Of a stretch of 5,604 nt of DNA, positions 1 through 5,604 are shown in pieces. A program made the translations under genes and the position numbers. Each line of letters begins with the position of its first letter. Position 1 is the stretch's first letter. The stretch comes from Bacteroidota bacterium (lineage in GTDB: Bacteria > Bacteroidota > Bacteroidia > Bacteroidales > GCA-2748055), in NCBI GenBank assembly GCA_030642565.1, contig DAOWNM010000192.1, positions 1-5,604 of the forward strand. Reading direction: 5' to 3'. Under the pieces are notes generated by a model. That model searched no databases, was not told where the DNA came from, and saw only the letters and a list, made by a program, of their open reading frames with translations.

Positions 1-2209
1 ATCACAAACCATCCACGAAGGGTTTACGGACCACGACCTCAAACAATCCTTCTACACCGACCACCAGATCTTTGAACGGTATCACAAATTCAGGTTCCAC
101 GACCGGTTCAGTAAAAAGGAGTCTGTTTCGGTCAAAGAGCTAATGGGTCTCAACCCTGGCGATTATGTGGTGCATGTTGACCATGGAATCGGAATATTCG
201 GGGGACTGGAAAAGATCGAGGTGAACGGGAAGATCCAGGAGGCGATCAAGCTGGTTTATAAGGATAAAGATGTACTCTATGTCAATATCCACTCCCTGCA
301 CCGCATCACTAAGTACAAGGGGAAAGATACAGGTCCTCCTAAAATCTATAAGCTTGGCACCGGTGCATGGCAGAAGCTGAAAAGCAATACAAAGAGGAAG
401 GTACAGGATATTGCCCGTGAACTGATCCTGCTATATGCCAGAAGAAAGGACCAGAAGGGATTTGCATTTTCGGCGGACACCTACCTGCAGCAGGAACTGG
501 AATCATCTTTTATCTATGAGGATACTCCCGACCAGTTAAAGGCAACCGCAGATGTAAAAGCAGGTATGGAAGCGGGATTCCCCATGGACCGGCTGGTGTA
601 CGGCGATGTGGGATTCGGGAAGACCGAAGTGGCTATCAGGGCTGCATTTAAGGCGGTCACCGATAGTAAACAGGTAGCAGTCCTTGTCCCCACCACAGTA
701 CTTGCGTTCCAGCACTACAATACTTTCAGGGAAAGGTTAATGGGGCTCCCCTGCACAGTCGACTACCTGAGCAGATTCCGTAGCATGGCCGACCAGCGAA
801 AGATCGTGTCAAACCTGAAAGAGGGGAAGATTGACATCATTATCGGAACCCACAAACTGGTGGGAAAGGAGATCGAATTCAAGGATCTGGGATTGCTGAT
901 TATCGATGAGGAGCAGAAATTCGGAGTGGGCGTGAAGGAGAAACTGAAACAGTTGAAGCTGAATGTAGATACGCTAACCCTGACAGCCACTCCCATTCCA
1001 AGGACCCTGCAGTTCTCCCTTATGGGATCGCGCGATCTCTCCATCATCAACACACCGCCACCCAACCGCCACCCCATTATCACTGAGTTGCACCCCTTTA
1101 ACGAAGAGATCATCAAGGAGGCCATTGAATATGAGGTGAGCCGCGGCGGACAGGTTTTCTTTATTCATAACAGGGTTCAGAATATCATGGAGATAAAGGA
1201 GATTGTAGACAGGGTGGTTCCGGGAATCAGGTCGGTGGTGGCACATGGTCAGATGGAAGGCAGGAAGCTGGAATCTGTGATACTCGATTTTATGCAGGGA
1301 GATTACGATGTGCTTGTCGCTACCACCATTGTGGAATCGGGGCTGGACATTCCCAATGCCAATACAATAATTATCAACAACGGCCAGAACTTCGGATTGA
1401 GTGATCTGCATCAACTCAGGGGCCGGGTTGGACGATCAAATAAGAAGGCTTTCTGCTATATCTTTGCCCCACCAGTGACCCTTCTTTCGACGGAAGCCAG
1501 AAGGAGGCTGAAGGCAGTGGAAGAGTTCTCCACCCTGGGGAGTGGTCTTAACATTGCTCTGCAGGACCTGGATATCAGAGGTGCAGGCAACCTGCTGGGC
1601 GCTGAACAGAGCGGTTTTATTGCCGATATTGGCTTCGATACCTATAACAGGATCCTCAATGAAGCCATCTCCGAACTGAAAGAGACTGAGTTCAGCGGGC
1701 TCTATGAGAAACCCGTTGAAACGACCCCTGAAGAGACCCTGTTCCTTGCTGATTGTCACATCGATACAGACATGGAGTTGCTTTTCCCGGACCAGTATGT
1801 CTCCAACATCAGTGAAAGGGTGGAACTCTACAGGAAACTGGATGCCATTAAAGATGAAAAGGGGCTGGTGGAGTTCAGGGAGATGCTCCTGGATCGGTTC
1901 GGGGTTCTCCCCGCTCCTTCAGAACAATTATTGAAGGTGGTTCAGCTCCGCTGGCTTGCGCAGCGAACAGGTGTTGAAAAAATAGTATTGAAAAAGAGCA
2001 TTCTGATCACGTATTTTGTAAGCAACCCCGAATCACCCTTCTATAGCTCACAGAAGTTCAAAGAGGTGATACGGAATATACAGGCCAATCCGGGCATCTT
2101 CAGGATGCGCGAAGAGCAGGAGAAACTGAGCCTGAGAAGCGATCATGTAAACAGTGTTGAAGAGGCGTATCAAATTGTGCTGAGACTGAGTAACGGATAT
2201 GAGAGATGA
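1..2209 (+). CDS. mfd: Transcription-repair coupling factor Mfd, 5'-truncated by window edge
   Basis: Mfd is a cytoplasmic ATP-dependent DNA translocase. It removes RNA polymerase stalled at lesions and recruits UvrA for nucleotide excision repair. The frame is open from base 2 (735 residues seen), so the ATG at 143 is internal: the 47 residues before it include TDHQIFERYHKF, typical of Mfd just ahead of the polymerase-interaction domain. Using residue 1 at base 2: RNA polymerase-interacting (CarD-like) domain about 48-115 (PGDYVVHVDHGIG); helicase domain 1 with Walker A GDVGFGKT at 201-208, DEEQ at 302-305 and TATP at 328-331; helicase domain 2 with motif V from about 440 and QLRGRVGR at 471-478; translocation (TRG) region with RGAG at 526 and Gln536; C-terminal TRCF domain about 577-735. 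Family members run about 1,100-1,150 residues, so roughly 400 N-terminal residues (UvrB-like module) are missing. All motor motifs are intact. The stop overlaps the coaX start. Confidence 0.97.
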   Translation, partial: SQTIHEGFTDHDLKQSFYTDHQIFERYHKFRFHDRFSKKESVSVKELMGLNPGDYVVHVDHGIGIFGGLEKIEVNGKIQEAIKLVYKDKDVLYVNIHSLHRITKYKGKDTGPPKIYKLGTGAWQKLKSNTKRKVQDIARELILLYARRKDQKGFAFSADTYLQQELESSFIYEDTPDQLKATADVKAGMEAGFPMDRLVYGDVGFGKTEVAIRAAFKAVTDSKQVAVLVPTTVLAFQHYNTFRERLMGLPCTVDYLSRFRSMADQRKIVSNLKEGKIDIIIGTHKLVGKEIEFKDLGLLIIDEEQKFGVGVKEKLKQLKLNVDTLTLTATPIPRTLQFSLMGSRDLSIINTPPPNRHPIITELHPFNEEIIKEAIEYEVSRGGQVFFIHNRVQNIMEIKEIVDRVVPGIRSVVAHGQMEGRKLESVILDFMQGDYDVLVATTIVESGLDIPNANTIIINNGQNFGLSDLHQLRGRVGRSNKKAFCYIFAPPVTLLSTEARRRLKAVEEFSTLGSGLNIALQDLDIRGAGNLLGAEQSGFIADIGFDTYNRILNEAISELKETEFSGLYEKPVETTPEETLFLADCHIDTDMELLFPDQYVSNISERVELYRKLDAIKDEKGLVEFREMLLDRFGVLPAPSEQLLKVVQLRWLAQRTGVEKIVLKKSILITYFVSNPESPFYSSQKFKEVIRNIQANPGIFRMREEQEKLSLRSDHVNSVEEAYQIVLRLSNGYER

Positions 2210-2946
2210 ACCTGATTCTTGACCTGGGAAACAGTTATGGAAAGATTGCCGTATGCGACCACAACCGCGTGGTCGAAGCTGCTACCTATGAAAAAATCAC
2301 CAGCCGGGAGATCTCCTACTTCCATATTCGGTACGGTGGACTGAAAGGCGCCATTATCTCATCGGTGGTTAACTATTCCAGGGAGATCATCGACTACCTG
2401 AGCAACCTGTACGTCACCTGCATCGAGCTGAATCACTCCACCCCCATTCCGCTTGAAAACAGGTACATCACTCCCGATACCCTGGGTTATGACCGTATTG
2501 CTGCAGCCGTAGGAGCATATACTATTTACCCGGGGAAGAACGTTCTGGTAATAGATGCCGGTACGGCCATCACTTATGATATTGTCACTTCGAAGGGCGA
2601 ATTCGTGGGGGGAAACATCTCCCAGGGAGTGGAGATACGGTTTAAATCACTCAATAAATATACCACCCGTTTACCACACCTGGAACGTCCGGAAGAGATT
2701 CCGCCACTGGTGGGAAGGAGTACCCGTGAGGCTATACAGTCGGGAATTATAAACGGATTGCTGTTCGAAATGGACGGATTTATTGGTGCTATTAGTCAGA
2801 AATACCCTAAATTACAGGTAGTTTTAACCGGTGGCGATGCAAAATACTTTGTTGGAAAGTTAAAAAGTAGCATCTTTGTGGACCCAAATCTGAACCTGAT
2901 CGGACTTAACAGAATATTGGAACACAATGCAGACAGAGAGATATAG
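2206..2946 (+). CDS. coaX: Type III pantothenate kinase (CoaX)
   Basis: This enzyme phosphorylates pantothenate with ATP, the first committed step of coenzyme A synthesis, in the cytoplasm. At 246 residues it has the usual size for the family and belongs to the ASKHA fold. Visible motifs are the N-terminal phosphate-binding DLGNSYGK (6-13), PLENRYITPDTLGYDR (82-97) with the likely catalytic Asp96, DAGTAITYD (117-125), GGNISQG (135-141), GRSTREAIQSG (170-180) and LTGGDAKYF (207-215). Known type III enzymes need a monovalent cation and escape feedback inhibition by CoA; this is family knowledge. The Gln at 140 replaces the Pro usual in the GGxIxPG motif. The ATG overlaps the mfd stop as ATGA and lacks a clear Shine-Dalgarno sequence, which suggests translational coupling. 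The N-terminal motif begins six residues in, so this start is secure. The 3' end overlaps the next gene by 20 bases. Confidence 0.96.
   Translation: MNLILDLGNSYGKIAVCDHNRVVEAATYEKITSREISYFHIRYGGLKGAIISSVVNYSREIIDYLSNLYVTCIELNHSTPIPLENRYITPDTLGYDRIAAAVGAYTIYPGKNVLVIDAGTAITYDIVTSKGEFVGGNISQGVEIRFKSLNKYTTRLPHLERPEEIPPLVGRSTREAIQSGIINGLLFEMDGFIGAISQKYPKLQVVLTGGDAKYFVGKLKSSIFVDPNLNLIGLNRILEHNADREI
2256..2275 (+). repeat. Perfect 7-bp inverted repeat in early coaX
   Basis: CGACCAC (2256-2262) and GTGGTCG (2269-2275) are exact reverse complements separated by AACCGC. In mRNA this would form a GC-rich hairpin about 50 bases after the coaX start codon. It lies inside codons for residues 17-24. It has no U-tract, so it is not an intrinsic terminator. 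It could slow ribosomes or be chance; no function is claimed. Confidence 0.4.
2848..2878 (+). promoter_or_regulatory. Possible internal Bacteroidota-type promoter for the envelope gene pair
   Basis: TTTG at 2848-2851 is followed after 19 bases by CATCTTTG at 2871-2878. The Bacteroidota consensus is a -33 TTTG, a spacer of about 19-21 bases and a -7 TAnnTTTG, so only the first base of the -7 box differs. Transcription would start near 2884 and leave an untranslated leader of about 40 bases before the ATG at 2927. The whole site lies inside coaX, where Phe-Val codons also produce TTTG, so chance is a real alternative. Confidence 0.3.
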
Positions 2947-4231
2947 TTCATTTATAGTCGGTTTAATAATCACCTTTATCATATCCACTCCCCTATTTAG
3001 CCAGTTTAATACCTATTCACCCTATACCCGTTTTGGGTTGGGCGATTTTGCCAAACAGGGTGTTGCCCAGAACCAGGCCATGGGGGGGACCGGACTGGCC
3101 CTGCATGAGAACAACAGAATTAACTACCTGAACCCTGCATCGTTTTCCGCACTGGACAGTACTTCGGTCTATTTTGATTTCGGAGTCAACTCTTTCCACA
3201 ACCAGTACCAGACCGAAAATTACTCCAATACTTGGTGGAACATGAACCTGCACCATGTGGCCTTTGCCTCCTCTATGGGTAAATACTTGGGATTTTCGGC
3301 CGGACTCGTTCCCTACAGCAGCATAGGTTACAACATCAAACAGGAGTATAACGACTATACCCATGGGATGGCCATGGACACCTACTTCAAGGGAGAAGGT
3401 GGGATCATGAATTTCTATGCAGGGACCTCTGTCAAGCTGCTGGACCGCATCTCGCTGGGTGTGACCATGAATTACCTGATGGGCAAATTAACCCGGGAAA
3501 GAGCAGTGGATTTTCCAATGAATTCCGATTATTCGAATATTACTTCTACGGAGGAAATCAACCTGAGAAAACCTATCTTCACGCTGGGACTTCAGTACAA
3601 AGAGGTATTCGGCGACAAATTTTTCTTCTCTCTGGGTGGAGTCTATGATTTTAAAGCCAGTACCGAGCTTTCAAACGAGTATTTAATAAACAACGAGTTC
3701 TACCCGGATAAACCCTCCTGGCTCAATGATTCTGTTCAGATCGATCCGGTCTATATCTTAGGTGAGGATACTGTACTCAACACACTTCATATCCCGCAAA
3801 AGGTAGGGGTGGGAATTGCACTCGGGATTCCTGATAAGCTAATTATCACCGGCGACTATTATATGCAGGACTGGAGCAATGTCATGTCGGGCGAAAACTA
3901 CTCCACAACCAATGCCACATCCATGCACTTCGGGGCTGAATATACACCCAATGGGGAAGCTCTCAGGGGGTATCATAAACTGATGACCTATCGCCTGGGA
4001 GGGTATTACTACAATTCATACCTGATGGTCAATGAACACCAGTTAGAGGACTATGGCATAACTTTTGGGGTAGGGTTACCTATAAAAACATTAAAGTCGA
4101 GCATCAATCTGGGTTTCACTCTGGGTACCAGGGGTACAACAGAGTACAATTTAGTGAAAGAAAATTATGGAATTATCACATTTAGTGTAACTTTACACGA
4201 CTTGTGGTTCAGAAAAAGGAGATTTGATTAA
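2927..4231 (+). CDS. Predicted outer membrane beta-barrel protein, FadL/OmpP1-like
   Basis: This is a 434-residue exported protein, probably an outer membrane barrel; its substrate is unknown. Residues 1-25 form a signal peptide: a short charged start (MQTERYSS), a hydrophobic core about 9-20 and likely cleavage after LFS25, before QFN. The mature N-terminus has SPYTRFGLGD (31-40), QNQAMGGTG (49-56) and NYLNPASFSALDS (67-79). This resembles the FadL/OmpP1 family, whose N-terminal region forms a hatch in the barrel. The remainder alternates aromatic and glycine-rich segments like amphipathic strands (YLGFSAGLVPYSS, KFFFSLGGVYDF, YRLGGYYYNSY), with longer polar loops near 196-215 and 245-285. 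The C-terminus has a strand-like stretch ending LWF428 and then a basic tail, RKRRFD. The protein has no cysteine. The next in-frame ATG comes after the signal peptide, so 2927 is the credible start. It overlaps coaX by 20 bases. Fold confidence is fair; function is unassigned. Confidence 0.82.
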   Translation: MQTERYSSFIVGLIITFIISTPLFSQFNTYSPYTRFGLGDFAKQGVAQNQAMGGTGLALHENNRINYLNPASFSALDSTSVYFDFGVNSFHNQYQTENYSNTWWNMNLHHVAFASSMGKYLGFSAGLVPYSSIGYNIKQEYNDYTHGMAMDTYFKGEGGIMNFYAGTSVKLLDRISLGVTMNYLMGKLTRERAVDFPMNSDYSNITSTEEINLRKPIFTLGLQYKEVFGDKFFFSLGGVYDFKASTELSNEYLINNEFYPDKPSWLNDSVQIDPVYILGEDTVLNTLHIPQKVGVGIALGIPDKLIITGDYYMQDWSNVMSGENYSTTNATSMHFGAEYTPNGEALRGYHKLMTYRLGGYYYNSYLMVNEHQLEDYGITFGVGLPIKTLKSSINLGFTLGTRGTTEYNLVKENYGIITFSVTLHDLWFRKRRFD

Positions 4232-4252
4232 ACCACCATTATATTGAACAGC

Positions 4253-5590
4253 ATGAAAACGAAAGCCCTCAAAACCATCCTGTTGACAGCAATGTCTCTT
4301 TTGTTTGTCCTACCTGTTATTTCACAGAAAGGAATCGAGGACGGATCAAAATATGGTAAAGGCCAGGACAGTATTAATTGTATTAAAAACCTGTCGCTCT
4401 ACAGGGAGTTTTTCAAACACAGCAACTACAAAGATGCCATTCAACCATGGCGAAACGTGTTTGGCGAATGCCCTGCTGCCAGTGAGCGGATGTATGTGGA
4501 GGGAGTCACCATGTACCGCAAGTTTATCGAGTCCTCTTCAGTGCCGGAACGAACAGAGGGGCTGGTAGATACCCTTCACATGATTTACGACAGGAGGATG
4601 AAGTATTTTGGCGGAGAAGGAAATGTGCTGGGAAGAAAGGGAATTGATCTGTTGCGCTACCGCAGGGCCGATATTGAATCTGTTGAGGAAGCGTACAGAA
4701 TCCTGAAGCGCAGCATTGATTTGCAGAAGAATAAATCCAAGGAGGCGACAATGGTTACCTTTATTTCGGCCAGTATTACCCTGAATCAGAAAGGAAAAAT
4801 CGACGACAACCAGGTCATTGAAGATTACTTTATGGTGACTAAGATTATCGATAAATTGCTGGACAAAAGTTCCCGTTGGCCACGAGCCAAGGCATCTATT
4901 GACGATAACATGATTAAGAGCGGTCTGCTCACCTGTGATGCGCTCAATAGCTATTTTAAACCCCAGTATGAGGCGAAAAAGAGTGATGAGAAATTTCTTG
5001 AAAACGTAATCAGGTTCTATAAATCTGCAGGTTGTGACAGGGCCGACCTCTATGTGACCGCTTCAGAACAGATGTACAGGATTGACCCGGGTCCGGAATC
5101 GGCACACCAGCTTGCGATCCTGCTTATTGCCAAGAGTGACTTCCAAAAAGCAGCCAACTACCTGAAAATGGCTGTTGTTGGAGAAAACATTGAGAACGAA
5201 ACCAGGGCAGAATGGTTCTATGAGCTGTCCATTGTTAGCAGTGCCAACAAAGACTATTGCGATGCCATCGCTTATGCACGGGAAGCAATTGCCCGTAAAA
5301 GCGATTATGGAAAAGCATATATGGCACTTGGAGACGCCATTATCTCCTCCCGGAATAATCTGGGTGACGATTTTGAGAAGCGTACTGCATTCTGGGTAGC
5401 TGCTGACAAATATGCAAAGGCCAAATCAGTGGATCCAAGTATTGCGGCGGATGCCAACAAGAAGTTGAGCGATTATGCCATTCAGTATCCCAACCATGAG
5501 GAGGTATTCTTCAGGGATCTAAAAGATGGCGACTCCTACCAGGTGAAAGGCTGTATCAACGAATACACCACCGTCAGATCGAGGAAATAA
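4253..5590 (+). CDS. Exported tetratricopeptide-repeat (TPR) protein, function unknown
   Basis: This is a 445-residue helical protein, probably periplasmic. The ATG at 4253 gives a clean signal peptide (MKTKALK, hydrophobic core about 8-22, likely cleavage near VIS24/Q25). An in-frame TTG at 4244 would add three residues; the upstream in-frame TAA at 4229 excludes anything longer except ATT or ATA starts. TPR-like helix pairs are seen at about 48-74 (LSLYREFFKHSNYKDAIQPW), 282-317, 318-353 and 354-396, the last with a loop insertion. The segment about 111-137 (YDRRMKYFGGEGNVLGRKG) is not TPR-like and may be a family signature. Six cysteines (43, 73, 228, 261, 336, 434) lie in the mature chain; none sits in a lipobox. 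The short tail after the repeats ends GCINEYTTVRSRK. TPR proteins usually bind other proteins; here the partner could be the neighbouring barrel or a downstream envelope factor, by adjacency only. Confidence 0.82.
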   Translation: MKTKALKTILLTAMSLLFVLPVISQKGIEDGSKYGKGQDSINCIKNLSLYREFFKHSNYKDAIQPWRNVFGECPAASERMYVEGVTMYRKFIESSSVPERTEGLVDTLHMIYDRRMKYFGGEGNVLGRKGIDLLRYRRADIESVEEAYRILKRSIDLQKNKSKEATMVTFISASITLNQKGKIDDNQVIEDYFMVTKIIDKLLDKSSRWPRAKASIDDNMIKSGLLTCDALNSYFKPQYEAKKSDEKFLENVIRFYKSAGCDRADLYVTASEQMYRIDPGPESAHQLAILLIAKSDFQKAANYLKMAVVGENIENETRAEWFYELSIVSSANKDYCDAIAYAREAIARKSDYGKAYMALGDAIISSRNNLGDDFEKRTAFWVAADKYAKAKSVDPSIAADANKKLSDYAIQYPNHEEVFFRDLKDGDSYQVKGCINEYTTVRSRK

Positions 5591-5604
5591 GACCGGAGAA
5601 CATC
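5591..5604 (+). other. Short tail with purine-rich GGAGA, possibly leading into another gene
   Basis: Fourteen bases follow the TPR gene stop. They contain GGAGA at 5595-5599, which would sit at Shine-Dalgarno distance from a start codon placed at or just after the window edge. No hairpin or T-run is visible, so the transcription unit appears to continue. The next gene cannot be identified from here. Confidence 0.25.

Noticed and set aside
974..1414. Long open frame (146 codons) on the - strand inside mfd
   Set aside because: It lies antisense to intact helicase motifs, its translation shows no recognisable domain, and other - strand frames in mfd (514-696, 763-1125, 1436-1759) look alike. 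They are by-products of mfd codon usage.
1988..2018. TTG-N21-TATTTTG as a promoter for coaX inside mfd
   Set aside because: The -7 box is one base short of TAnnTTTG and lies nearly 190 bases before a start that is already coupled to mfd.
2154..2172. Shared SVEEAY peptide and similar bases in the mfd C-terminus and the TPR gene (near 4679-4697)
   Set aside because: The match is short, occurs in unrelated helical contexts and does not extend, so chance is the simplest reading.
143..2209. Treating the ATG at 143 as the true mfd start (a short Mfd lacking the UvrB-like module)
   Set aside because: The frame is open upstream to base 2 and encodes typical Mfd sequence (TDHQIFERYHKF), so the gene is cut by the window edge.
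3017..3364. Open frame on the - strand inside the barrel gene
   Set aside because: It is antisense to the conserved N-terminal region of the barrel protein and its translation has no domain features.
4059..4067. TAACTTTTG as a -7 box for the TPR gene
   Set aside because: The TTTG part is out of register with the TA by one base, and no TTTG lies at a suitable distance upstream.
4122..4145. Local direct repeat of CTGGGT and GGGTAC near the 3' end of the barrel gene
   Set aside because: It is too short and imperfect. It encodes alternating Gly and Thr in a beta strand, which explains the repetition.
4232..4252. Terminator between the barrel and TPR genes
   Set aside because: The gap is about 21 bases with no stem-forming repeat or T-run.

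Overview
The window is a compact stretch of bacterial chromosome with all genes on the + strand. Four protein-coding genes fill nearly every base. Protein motifs point to a member of the Bacteroidota, probably Bacteroidales or a related order. The reasons are the DEEQ form of the Mfd helicase motif II, a type III pantothenate kinase followed by a FadL-like outer membrane protein of a Bacteroidota type (start of mature chain QFNTYSPYTRFGLGD), a TPR protein with a Bacteroidota-style signal peptide, and starts that lack clear Shine-Dalgarno sequences. The assignment comes from motif recognition, not from a search.

Layout. Bases 1-2209 are the 3' two-thirds of mfd, the transcription-repair coupling factor. 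The frame is open to the left edge, so the N-terminal UvrB-like part lies outside the window. coaX (2206-2946), type III pantothenate kinase, overlaps the mfd stop by 4 bases (ATGA). Next is a 434-residue predicted outer membrane beta-barrel protein (2927-4231) that starts 20 bases inside coaX. After a gap of about 21 bases comes an exported TPR protein (4253-5590). The last 14 bases are non-coding and carry GGAGA, which may precede another gene just beyond the edge.

The overlaps and short gaps, and the absence of any terminator-like hairpin between genes, suggest one transcription unit with translational coupling. The first two genes are cytoplasmic housekeeping genes (DNA repair and coenzyme A synthesis). 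The last two encode exported envelope proteins. A possible internal promoter of the Bacteroidota type (TTTG, 19-base spacer, CATCTTTG) lies in the 3' end of coaX, where it could give the envelope pair its own expression.

No mobile element, CRISPR array, RNA gene or foreign-looking segment was seen. There is no non-coding stretch longer than about 25 bases. The least understood parts are the barrel protein and the cysteine-containing TPR protein, which could work together at the envelope. That link rests only on adjacency.
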